Source: Romanomermis culicivorax (lineage: Eukaryota > Nematoda > Enoplea > Mermithida > Mermithidae). From it: a stretch of DNA of 64,000 nucleotides. The position numbers were made by a program, and so were the translations under genes. The DNA is taken from positions 248,001 through 312,000 of the forward strand of contig CAWUHX010000214.1 of NCBI GenBank assembly GCA_963922205.1. The letters run 5' to 3'. Positions 46,557 to 57,029 of the stretch are shown here, piece by piece. Position 1 is the first letter of the stretch. Every line of letters begins with the position of its first letter. The notes under the pieces are model-generated. The model saw only the letters and a program-made list of their open reading frames with translations. It had not been told where the DNA came from and searched no databases.

Positions 46557-46755
46557 ATGCTGACCCCCATAGAAGAAGGAAACCTAATAATCAATGAGAG
46601 ATATAGTCCATCCCCAAACCCAACAATTTCCATACTCAAAATTAAGCTCAAAGACATGCACATAAAAATTGCCTCTTCTACTCCAACAATACCAATGGCA
46701 TCTCAAGAATTCAAATTAATTTGGGACAAGTACAACATGCCAGAGGTTGAAGAGG
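46557..46755 (+). pseudogene. Probable further exon of the transposase gene
   Basis: Open segment with MLTPIEEGN, KIKLKDMHIKIAS and EFKLIWDKYNMPEVEE, ending at a GTAATTAT donor. The next coding block at about 47842 starts after an ACAG acceptor with KNDIVDDINEDDL, so the two may be spliced across about 1.1 kb that contains repeat M copy 2. Confidence 0.4.
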
Positions 46756-46775
46756 TAATTATTTTTAAAATATAA

Positions 46776-47409
46776 GTAGTTTAAGCATTTCAATATTAAA
46801 CTAATGTAAAGTATAGCTTCTTACCACTATTGTCTGTTTCGGGGTAGTTCCATAGTGTCATACATTGTAGTTAACCTGAGTTGTTCTAACCTCGAATCTA
46901 CAATTAATATTGATAATCGCACAATTCCACAGTCAAGGCTAAAAAAAATTTCCAGGATTTTTTTATCTTACATATGAAGACCTGGGTAGGGATTTAGGAC
47001 TTATAAAGGTTTTTAAACACTGCAAGTGTCTGGAGGAATAATGTCACTCTCCCTTTGATCGGTACCTTCATAATGTCATAAAATAGCCAAAAATAGATTT
47101 TAAAATAACATTTCCCTTTTTTCAAAGGTAAACCTAAAGTGTAAGAAATTGGAGTAAGAGGCAAATAAAACAATTAAAATGAATTATTACGTACAGTACA
47201 ACTGCAACATTAATGTCAACCAGGACATTAGACAATGTTGTACGTCTTAATCCTGTTTCCCTGCACAACATACTTTTATTACCCTCCATAAGCTTTATAC
47301 CTGCTCCTAATATGCATTCATGATGGTCTTATTTTTGCATTCAATTAGCTTTGTATTTTTATCCTTTTCCTATGTGTAAGTTTAAGTCAAGAGTGTTTTT
47401 ATGGTTGTT
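46776..47409. other. Intron-like non-coding stretch
   Basis: No gene; AT-rich. Confidence 0.4.
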
Positions 47410-47810
47410 AGACATGGAAAAAGTGAATTTTGGAAAAATTTGAATTTTTTAAATTTTTAAATTTTCGGATAGGAACCATGACTGAGGTGCTAGGGTACTA
47501 GTCCCTTCGTCCAAAAGTCAAAATTGGCTTCAGGAAGTGAGTCTAAGTGATCTCCGCTGATTATATCCGCCTGTTAGGGTTTTTCATCCCTAGTCAGCAG
47601 ATATAATCGGCTAAGATTATTTTTTAGTGCTCCAGGTAGTAGGAAATTGCTTTCGAAGAATTGTTTTGGTTTTTTATAGTCGTTGGACATGGAAAAGGTG
47701 AATTTTCGAAAAATTTAAATTTTTAAAATTTTTTTGAATTTTTTTAAAAAATTTAAATTTTCAAAATTTTTAAATTTTCGAATAAGAACCATGACTGAGG
47801 TGCTAGGAGA
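47410..47810 (+). repeat. Inserted repeat M, copy 2
   Basis: Core with GGAACCATGACTGAGGTGCTAGG, GGTACTAGTCC, GAAGTGAGTCTAAGTG and TTTTTTAGTGCTCC, the reverse complement of 44520-44880. It also carries an internal TATCCGCCTGTTAGGGTTTTTC...AGCAGATATAATCGG palindrome like those elsewhere in the transposon. Confidence 0.65.
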
Positions 47811-47841
47811 GCATTTCTGATATAGGTGCTAATTCATACAG

Positions 47842-49129
47842 AAAAATGACATTGTCGATGACATCAATGAGGATGATTTGGTATTAGAAGGCAATACTGC
47901 AACAGAGGAGACAACAACGGATACCTTAAATTGCAAATGTAATGGGGCAAGCAAGGCGTTGTTGATTGCATGGGATTTGGGCCAATCTCCAAATTGCAAG
48001 GGATATTACCATCAAGATTGTGGAAATGTGTCCATGGCCATATATTTCAAAAAACGAAAACCAAAGCCATATTGGGAGTGCAGTGCATGCTTCCAAATAA
48101 CGTGTTTTTGTTGGGCTCTACTGTAGCTCACCATCCCAACAGAAAACAAAATGTACAAACTGAACAATACATGTACGTTGGACCCATGTTTTGCCATGTC
48201 TTACATGCATGTCAAATTCAATCCCCAGTTCTTGGAACAGGTATATCAATTTAGGCAGTTTATTCTGTGAACCAATTTTAGTTTCTAATTAATTACCACT
48301 TTTCAGATACCTCTGGAACTTTCTCAGTTGCAGGTGTCTCTGGAATTAGCACTAGTGGGCAGCTTTGAAGAAGCTATATTGTTGTCGACAAAGCATCTAC
48401 ACAACATCCAGGCTTTAGGACCTGACAAATACTGTGATATGGGAAATATGAAACACATAGATACGTAGGGTACAGTCGATGATGCATTCATCAATTTGAT
48501 CAAGCCACTGGTCAACTTGTACCGAACATCGACTTGCAGCAATAGTAACTGCTTGAACAAAGAAGTCGTAACTCAGATTGACTTGCTGAACAAGTAAAAA
48601 TAAGAAATGTACCAAAGAAACCTGTTTTACATTTTTTAGTTTACAGGTAGACAACGGACAAAATGGAAAAACTTGTACACCTAGAGTTATGTAGACCCCA
48701 CGAACAATGTAAACAACAATTGGGCAATCAAAAATGCAGCAGTACACGAACTATAGGTCAACCTGAATTGGTGCAACAGATACCTCTCATGTTGCCACCA
48801 ATTTTTTTGTACAATGCAGAATTCAATGCTATATTTGATCTTCCCATTACATGGACAGTACTAAATAAAAAGTTAGTGTTTCCTTCTTAAACTAACTGAC
48901 TATAAATTAACTTTTCATTTACACATCTTTTTACAAATTCCGTCTAGGCTCAGTAATCCTGTACAAAATGAACCATTTTTCATGCATTTTACTACGACCC
49001 AACAGGGATACCTCGTTGTATTATTTCTGTGATAGCATGAATCCGGGATTGCAAGAAGTCAACCCCAAAAATGTTGACAAAGACATAAGTGGTTGTTTGT
49101 TACAATATGCTTTTTATTTTGCCATGTAA
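47842..49129 (+). pseudogene. PHD-finger and possible C-terminal hydrolase exons of the large transposon
   Basis: First exon: an acidic leader, then CKCNGASKA, NCKGYYHQDC and PYWECSAC, a C4HC3 PHD-like pattern with one Cys of the second pair unclear. Further coding-like pieces at 48307-48590 (with STCSNSNCLNKE, a zinc-ribbon-like pair) and about 48780-48870 (PPIFLYNAEFNAIFDLP) lead to a last exon (about 48950-49129) with SVILYKMNHFSCIL and YYFCDSMNPG, ending in TAA. The His-containing NHFSC followed by Tyr-Tyr-Phe-x-Asp resembles the C-terminal box of ubiquitin-specific-protease-type hydrolases. No catalytic Cys was identified, so this is tentative. All pieces follow the transposase on the same strand. 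Confidence 0.45.
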
Positions 49130-49696
49130 TTTTTTTGTTATTACTCGTTTTTTTTATTGCTCAAAATTAGTTAATATTCCTTTTATTTTGCCATATAATT
49201 TTTTCGTTATTACTCGTATTTTTTATTGCTCACAAATATATAGTTTAAATTTATGTGATAAAATAGTAATTTGTATTCTTTTAATTTTTCTTGCATTGTT
49301 GTACATTTTTGTTTGTTTCAAATCTGTTGTACAAATCTGTTTACCGGTTATTTTTTTGTTGTTGAATAATGTAAATATTTTTTATTGTACAATGTAAATA
49401 TTTGTTATTGTACAATGTAAATATTTGTTATTGTACATATTCAATTTTATGTTTTTGTATGTTGCATTTTCATTGTTTTTCCTGTTATTGTTTTATTTAG
49501 TTTTTCATCCATATGTATATAAAATGTATTTTAGATGTTGATAAACATTTAACCCAGATAAATAAACACAACCTATAAACATAACACCATTCAGATATAT
49601 ACACATACCAAAAAACATTTGAGCATTACGCTAAATACCAATAACCATTTTATGTAAATTACATTATGCATACTGATCTGTGTTGAAAATTAACAA
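49130..49696. other. AT-rich 3' part of the large transposon
   Basis: No gene. It shows tandem duplications: TTATTTTGCCATATAATTTT twice (about 49108 and 49180), and TTATTGTACAATGTAAATAT about three times (49370-49435). Confidence 0.5.
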
Positions 49697-50001
49697 TATA
49701 TGCATATCCCCACTACATATCCACCGATTAGACATTGTGGGGATGGCGGATATTTCTCCCCCATTCTGTATGATATCCGCTGATTAGATGTGCATATCCG
49801 CTAGAAATGTTGAGAGCTGCAACAAAATATTTGATAGTTGACAACTGAATATTCACATATCTGCAAAACATATCTGCCGATTAGACATAAATATCTGCAA
49901 AAACAGAGTGGATATTTCTCTGCCGACAATATCTGCATCTGCCGATTAGACCATATCCGCCATCTGCATACGCACACGGATTCCGCCAATTAGTGATACC
50001 C
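49697..50001 (-). repeat. Right terminal inverted repeat of the large transposon
   Basis: Reverse complement of 37389-37787, shortened by about 90 bp. It ends ATTAGTGATACCC. Confidence 0.75.
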
Positions 50002-50059
50002 TATAATTTATCTATTTTTGGAATCGCCGAAAAATTTTTTTATACAGCCAACAAAAAGG

Positions 50060-50300
50060 CGACTGATGCTGCAGTGCGAAAATTTTCCAAGGGGAGGGTC
50101 TTTAGACTTTCTATCCAGGGGGGTAGGAGGTGGGCGAGCAAAAAAATAAAAAAAGTTGTGCAAGCTTGTTTTTCGTTCAAAATATGCTCAAAAATCATGT
50201 TTGACGATTTTTTTGGACGGGGGCGGTGGTGGCCAGGGTCTATGGTGAGGGGGTTTACCGCCTCTACCCTCCTATGTGAATGTATATTGCTGACTTCCAT
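50060..50300 (+). repeat. Dispersed repeat P, copy 2
   Basis: Contains GCTTGTTTTTCGTTCAAAATATGC and a G-rich GGGGGGTAGGAGGTGGGCGAG block. It resembles the reverse complement of 34030-34200, which interrupts the LINE. Confidence 0.5.
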
Positions 50301-52156
50301 AATTTTCGAACAGGTGAAGCTTTTTTAATGTGGATTGCTGCATTAGATTCCCCTATTTGTCTTTGTTGGGAGAGCCAAGCGCTGTAGTTCTAGCCTTCAT
50401 GGTTTTTGCATGAACAGGAATTTTGTAAAAGTGGTCATTTTTCGAAAAGTAAAGTTTGTGAAATCAAGGTAAAAGTTGTCCTATTGCGAAAAAGGTTTTG
50501 CAATGTTGTCCACGCTCAAAAATACTTTAAAAATCACCCTGATTTGTAATTTACACGTAATTTAAAGTCATTAGTTTGTTTCAATATTGGAAAAAATTTG
50601 CCTAACTCAAGAGCTTTTGTTTTAGAATTGGAAAAAAACAAAATCAAAGCAAAATCATTGACCAGTTCGAAAAACGATTGAAATTAGTGGTAAAACAGAA
50701 AGAAAGACACATTGAAACGGCTCTCTTGTAATTCTAATCTATTAATCGTTCTTATGATTGGATCTTCCTGTTTCAGAACATGTTGATTTTTGTCAATTTC
50801 TTTTGTTGTTTTTTGCAAAAAAATCGATGTTCAGTATTTTTGATCCTAGCCAGTCAATATTTGAGCAATATGGCTGAGACTTTGCAGTATCTATGCCAGA
50901 TGTTTTATTTGTCGATGACAGCAAACCGCATTAGGAAATCTTCATCTATTTGAAAGCTATGGAAGTCAGCACTGGTCGCTTTTTTTGGCTCACCCTGTAT
51001 TAATGAGACTGCGTCCCTTTCTGTTTGATATTTAAAATGAGTATGGCTATTATACATGTACGAGTATCCATAACCAGGTTATGTGGTCAAGTCAACGAAA
51101 ATTCAATAACATCTTTTTATGAAGCACAGCATTGTGAAGTTTCATTTTCCAGTGTTTTGGAAAGTGAAAATTCGAAAATTTTTCGGAGCTTGGGATTAAG
51201 AAATAAATAATATTGGATCATTTTAATTGCAACGACAGAAATGTTAATTGTAGATAAATTCATGAGAACTCTATCGTTAAAATACTTTGTGCTCCTGTAG
51301 GACACCAATATATCATTCATCAGCCCAAGTTGACTGACGTGACTAGAATTTCTCAATTTTTTCTTCATTTTTGCAGGTTACTGACTCCAGAAACATCAGA
51401 ATGTCTGGGTATGCTCCTGAAATGCAGAAAAAAAGCAGCTGCGGGCACATCATTAACGTTTTTAAAAATGTGGAAAATTTTTGAAAAATAAGGAAAAAAA
51501 ATTTCAGTTCAGTCCTCATGTGGAAAAAATCTTCGAGGAAAAAAGCGGTGGTCCAGAATCATGTCTTCAATATTCATCGTCCACAAATGCAAATGCATGT
51601 TGAAAAATATTAAAATTTCCAAGCCCCAAGAGAAAAAATTGGCAGAATCGATAAATCTCAATTTTTGTGGACCAATTACAAAATCAGACGAGGTTACTCA
51701 ATTGATAGACACTGTTGAAGGTTAATTATTAAATGGAAGTAGATATGTTAACGGCCACGCCTGATAGAAAATAATGAATATTACACCCATGACTTATAAT
51801 AATGATTATTATACTTAACAAAAGATTACTATATCCATGACTTACATATATTATACCCATGAAAATTGTGAGATTTTGACCTTCCAAAGTTCACCAAAAT
51901 ACATCTTTTCGATTTTGAATTCCCCAAAACTATGTCCACCATGGAAACTGTGCCCAAAATGTTTTTCCTTGAGAGACCCATTCAAGAAAAAAAACGGCGG
52001 TACGCAAGTGAATTATATTTGAAGGTCGAACAGTTTGCTTGTATAATTGCAGAAAATTTATAGGTAGATAATGACTGATGAATGAATATAAATTCTAAAC
52101 TTCCTCTATTTATTCAATGGAATGCGGCTTGGAAACTGACATTTTTGTTTGTGGTG
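50301..52156. other. Non-coding stretch with repeat remnants
   Basis: No protein-coding region supported. Near 51735 is a third copy of the ATGGAAGTAGATATG repeat. Imperfect palindromes with CATGACTTATA/TAATCATTATTATAC lie around 51780-51860. Confidence 0.45.
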
Positions 52157-52160
52157 TTTG

Positions 52161-53579
52161 TGTCACATTAGGTAGATTGGGAGCCATGTCACATTAACTG
52201 AATTTGGTGATCAATCACATTGATGAGAAACACATACCATGTCCCATAAGAAATATGGCCATGACACTGTAGGTGACATGCTGTGACCCCGTTGGGTAAG
52301 TGACATGCTGTGGCCCCGTTGGGTGGCTCCATTGGGTAGTCAGTGCAGGAACCTAACCCAGCTGGTACTACCACAGGAAACCTATAGTGTATCTCGCCTT
52401 GTCCTAGGGTTCAGCTGTAGAGTAATAGACAACGCCGCCGGGTCAGGGGTGGCAATCCCCAGTCCTCATTCACTGAGAATGAGGGACTATGCCATTCGTG
52501 GAATGGCTTACTGTAGGGGACCCGATTGTCAACCTAAATCCCCTAAATGGCCCTGACCTCAAGAGTTCAAGGACTTTTCTAACTGAGGGTACTCTCAAGG
52601 GAACAACAATAATAACCCCTGAGAAGACTCACTAAATCCTCTTCTCAAAGTACTCATTGCTGGGGGACAGGTTCAAGGATCAAATGCGGGTCCTAGGGAT
52701 GACGGGGAAGCGGGTACAGTAATCCGAAAGCGATTCGGCATGAAGGGTCGGTGAATGTGAGTCAGCGAGTGACGATACAAAACGTTCCTCAGGGAAGTGA
52801 GGGGGTTCTCAATCAACAGGCGATGGGGTAAACTCCTAAGGTTGCATCAGGGTGTCGGGCAACGCAAGGGAGACCGAAGACGGATATGTAAATTTATTAA
52901 GAAAGGTGGCAGATGCAGGCAAAATATGTAAATTTATAATAAAGACGTTGACAAACACTGAGTTGTAAGCTAAAAACGCAGAAGACAGTTTAGGCCCAGA
53001 AAAGAGTGCAAAACTAAAGAAACAAGCCCTTTTAAAGGGCCCTGTAATCTACAGTATGCCTCGGGTGGAGCTAAGACACACCCAAGCTAACTTCTACTGC
53101 AGAAATCGCTGCAGAAGATGCCTACGGTCACATAGACATTTTCCAGTTCACTACGTTAAGCATTAGGGCGAGTTTCACTCTCCATGCTAAACATATGAAT
53201 GTCATCTAGAGAGAATTTCCAACTAGGGGTTTCACTTTGCGAAATGTAGCTAGTTTTTGCTGATAAGACATGCATGTTGTGCTCCATCCAATTATAGCGA
53301 TGAGCTCGGAGAGCTTATCTTTAACGGAAATTCTGACTGCCAGGTTACATACTGTAGTCTACATGCGCAACAGAAAAGTAATAAATCGAAACTGAAATAA
53401 AAGTGTGAAAATGAAACAGAAACGAAATGCAAAAAGTACATACAGAAATTGCATGTAAAATATAAAAAGGAAATGCAAAATTAACGTGAGTTACTGTAAA
53501 ACAAAAAGTGGTAAAAAACGTGACAGAAAAACATGATGTGAATCACGTGATGTTGGGCGAAATTCCTCGGCATGTGACA
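52161..53579 (+). mobile_element. Solo LTR (family S), copy 2
   Basis: 1419 bp, TGTCACATTA ... GCATGTGACA, flanked by a perfect 4-bp duplication TTTG (52157-52160 and 53580-53583). It is the inverted counterpart of 16111-17399. No coding region. The length suggests a family with LTRs much longer than those of elements A and B. Confidence 0.65.
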
Positions 53580-53583
53580 TTTG

Positions 53584-54338
53584 ATTCAGGTGAAAAAACT
53601 GATACAGTTAGCCTATTTTTTGACCAAAAATTTATTCATTTACCCAACTTTAATCTAATTTTCTTCAAGAGTAAGCAATCACAGAAATCCTCAATTCAAT
53701 CCTCAAATCATTTTTGAAAAAATTCGTAGCCGAAATTAATGGAATATAAACTTCCTGAACAATTCTATAGAGGTATTTGAATTCTCACACTATTCCATTT
53801 CTTTTTGGACTGTGAACTGTTTCTCGGGCTGTTTTTCTTATTTCACTGGACGTAATTAGATGAAAATTAGGGTGAATATGATTTTTAGGTGCGGTGAATA
53901 TACCTTTATTACATTTTTATCAAACTCTTGGCCTTATACCTTTTTGAAGTTTCCAATTTTTTTCTGGGAAAAATTTTTTTTCTGTTTTCGGTTCTCTTGT
54001 GCCAATTTACACGAATGTCCGTATAGAGAAAAAAACACTGGACTCACAGTGTCACTGTTTTTTTGGCCAAATGGGTAGTTTTGGTAAAGGAAAATTTTGG
54101 AATTTTTCATCAAATGGGGAAAAAAATCGAAATGTGTAAGTCGGAAAGGTGCATTTTGGAAGATCAAAACCTCAAAATTTTCCAAAAAGCTGTCAAAAAA
54201 AGCGCTCCACGTCGGTAATGATCATTAAAATCATTGTTTCCTACAATTCAGCTCAGGTGCGACTGGAAGCATGTCTACTTCACCTAATAGTTATCATTCA
54301 ATAGTTCTTACCACTAAACCTTTAAGAGGTCCGACCAG
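53584..54338. other. Non-coding stretch
   Basis: No gene recognised; open frames are short and low in complexity. Confidence 0.4.
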
Positions 54339-55400
54339 CAGTGTTTTTTTTAGCACGGCGCTAATGAAAATTTTTCGCACCAATGAAAAATGATAGTCAT
54401 TAGCGCGGCACGCTAATACAAATTTTTGCTGAAACTTTTGAGTAATTTCAGGTGATTCGAAAATGCATTAACATCTAGAAATTCACAGCTCAGCAGCATA
54501 AGGAAACATTTCTTATAGTACATCACAGTAATCCAAATACATGTGCTCATGGTTGGATCAAATTCTGAAAAAAATGCCATCCGCTATAAATTCAAAATTT
54601 TATTATCACAAGTTTACCAGACATCGCAAATATTTTTGGTTGACTAAGAATAACTGTTAATCACACTTTTCTCCCATGTTGTAACGGCCACGGCTCGATT
54701 CTCGCTTCCAAATTTCGACTGCTTCGCTGTTATCAAAACGATCGTACGTGGGGCAATTTAGTCGCAAGGGAACCAAGGAATCCAATGTATCAAGTTTAAT
54801 ACGGGCCCGATTTTTCGTTTTGATCGCGTGAGCGGTACTGAAATTTCATAAATCAAGTCCACATATTTTGTCAATAAAGAATGCAACATCATTATTAAAG
54901 TTAATTTACCTGAAAGCTCTTTCTACGATGGCATTCTGGGCGTTAAACGAAAGAAGAATTTTGGCCAGGATACTCAATTTTGGGTACAAGTCCGCTTTTT
55001 CTGCAGAAATTTGGACTATTTGAATCCAACTTTTTTCACAGTCAACATTTTTGCACACCGACAACAAAGTGAAACACTGTAAAATTCTTATTTATAACTA
55101 AATTGTATCGTATTATTCAAGTTAGATGTATTACTTTAAAGTCATCCCATTCTTGGCATACGTCTTCTGAAAATGTGAATGGTCCTTTGGAGTAAAACGC
55201 GACCAACATTTTGATTACTTCGTTTCCATTTTCAACCTGGTCAAATCCAGAAATGTGGGCTATTTCTGAATTCGGCACAAAAATTTGAAAGGCTTTGAGG
55301 ATAACGTTGTCATTGCTCAATCCCTCTTTGACTCATTTGACTATTTTCCGTGTGAAATCTGTAAATAGAATTTTGTTACACCTTGTTAGCTAGCCATCAT
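54339..55400 (-). pseudogene. hAT transposase C-terminal part with its transposon end (copy A)
   Basis: CAGTGTTTTTTTTAGCAC at 54339 is a hAT-type terminal repeat. Minus-strand exons encode the hAT C-terminal dimerisation region: LYPKLSILAKILLSF, NAIVERAFS joined across a clean 72-bp intron (54838-54909) to TAHAIKTKNRARI, then LDTLDSLVPLRLNCP and AVEIWKRE. The preceding exon (55117-55320) joins CFTLLSVCKNVDC through a second short intron near 55080-55135. It fits a ZNF862/KRAB-A-domain-like hAT lineage. The upstream part is missing: copy B starts at 55653. Confidence 0.75.
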
Positions 55401-55652
55401 TTCGGTTCAGCCAGCGGGCAGGGTAAAGTGAAGCATTCATCTGGGGTCCGCCCGTGGTGAGGGTAGTGCGCATGAAAAGATATACATACCTTTACATGTA
55501 TGATTATGACGTCAATGGATTTTTAAAACTCGAGTCCCCCTTGCTCTTTTGTGTGTTTTGACTAAATAGACTCGAGTTCATCTAGCCAACGTCAAAACTT
55601 CTGTCACTATATGTCAATAATGTCATAATGATCTGCCATCCTTACTGGTTGG
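55401..55652. other. Short non-coding link between the two hAT copies
   Basis: No gene; ends CTTACTGGTTGG before the next CAGTGTTT end. Confidence 0.4.
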
Positions 55653-57000
55653 CAGTGTTTTTTTAGCATCACTCCAGTTAGTGCTGGCGCTAATGGAACC
55701 TTTAGTTCATTAGCGCAGAACAATTTTCGTTAGTGCACAGAAATAAATTATTCGCGTTGATTTTCGATTAAAACACATGGTATAGTCAATCCGTAGAATA
55801 TGTAATATGTCGTACAGGTTAACACAAAATAACATGTGCACTCACTGGTTTGAAACAAAAATAGGTAGCTGACAAATTCCTCAGCTGTGTAAACTGCGAA
55901 ATAAATGATAATATACCCCCTTTGCTCTTTCAGCTGTGTAAATATGTATATGAGTTAATAGCACATGAATATAGTTATTCAAAATTTAATCATCTTCGAT
56001 TTTTCAGATGCATCAACTTTACATTTATATAAATGGCCCAGAAATCTTTGCTGTCTTGTTTGAATAAACCAGTCGAAAATGATATTAGTCATCAAAACGA
56101 AGAAACACAGGAAGTGGTAAATGAAGACATCATCGAAAATTTGTTGGAAATTAGCGATACTGAAACTGGTGAAGTAGACACGGAAGTGACGACCACCGGC
56201 AACAAAAAATGCAAAATTGATATGCGGATTCGTCAGTACAATTTTAAGCACAACTGGCTCAAGCAGTTCAATTGGCTTCATCTAATTGATCTCAAAAGTA
56301 AGAAACGAGATACCAATTTTTGTTTGAATTAAATAAAGATTTTCAAATGAATACATTGCAGGTAAAAAAGTTTACTGCCCGACATGCAAAGAGGAAAAAG
56401 TCTTAAACGCATGGGCACCTGAAAAGTTATTTGCAACCTGGCGGGTTTATGCCTTTCAATATCATGAGCAAAAAGATCAGGATCATTTAAACACAGTTGC
56501 GGCACAGAAAAATCCATCGATGAAACACAGTACATTCTGGTGGAAGTAATGTGCTTTTATTTGGAGCGACATTTTTATAATTTTACAAGTATTCTTTTTA
56601 ACAGGCACTGAAAAAGAAAATTCTTGACTATGGATATGTTCTCTTGTTGCACACCATTGCTGATTTGCTGGAGCCTTTGAATCGCCTTATGCTGCATTTT
56701 CAGTATAATATTGTACACCCGTTCGATGTCAATGTGAGTATTCAAATCAGATTCATAAATACAGTTCATATCTTTATGAAACCACAATTCAGACAAAAGT
56801 TGAATCGCCCTAGTCAGTTTATGATGATATTTTGCGAGAGGATGTTACATCTACTGGTCGCAATATGACCCCGTTGCAAACTTCTATATCCGATCAAATG
56901 AGTCCACTTCTGCATCTCATTCCCAGCAAAACAATCGCGAATGCAACACGAAAAAAGGTTTTAAATGAAAGCAAAGGTAATTATTATAATTACGACACAG
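55653..57000 (+). pseudogene. hAT transposase N-terminal part with its transposon end (copy B)
   Basis: A hAT-type end, CAGTGTTTTTTTAGCATC, starts at 55653. ATG 56033 opens a 100-residue exon with an acidic leader and FKHNWLKQFNWLHLIDLK, spliced over a 64-bp intron (56298-56361) to KKVYCPTCKEEKVLNAWAPEKLF, a BED/TTF-like zinc-binding N-domain. Later exons give YVLLLHTIADLLEPLNRL and REDVTSTGRNMTPLQ. The gene is cut off near 57000, where the gag of the next retroelement begins. It is on the opposite strand from copy A. Confidence 0.7.
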
Positions 57001-57029
57001 GTATGAGTTCATTATCGAAATTTGTGTGA

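Larger units (their letters stand above)
37389..50001. mobile_element. Large (12.6 kb) DNA transposon with MULE-like transposase and SF1 helicase
   Basis: Both ends start GGGTATCACTAAT and form inverted repeats of about 310-400 bp (37389-37787 and 49697-50001) dense in AATCGGCGGATAT-type motifs. Inside, in order: a tandem array of about 13 units (37840-41660), an unrecognised minus-strand gene, a minus-strand SF1 helicase, and a plus-strand multi-exon transposase gene running into PHD-like and hydrolase-like exons. The 9 bases outside each end (TACAAATTC and TATAATTTA) agree at 6 of 9, which is weak support for a MULE-type 9-bp duplication. All genes are decayed. The superfamily is assigned only from the transposase. 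Confidence 0.75.

Noticed and set aside
37389..50001. Helitron, because of the helicase
   Set aside because: The element has terminal inverted repeats, no Rep nickase motif and no CTRR end; the helicase is SF1 UPF1-like rather than PIF1-like.
49993..50328. ORF of 111 codons crossing the right end of the large transposon
   Set aside because: It spans the element boundary and repeat P, so the frame is accidental.
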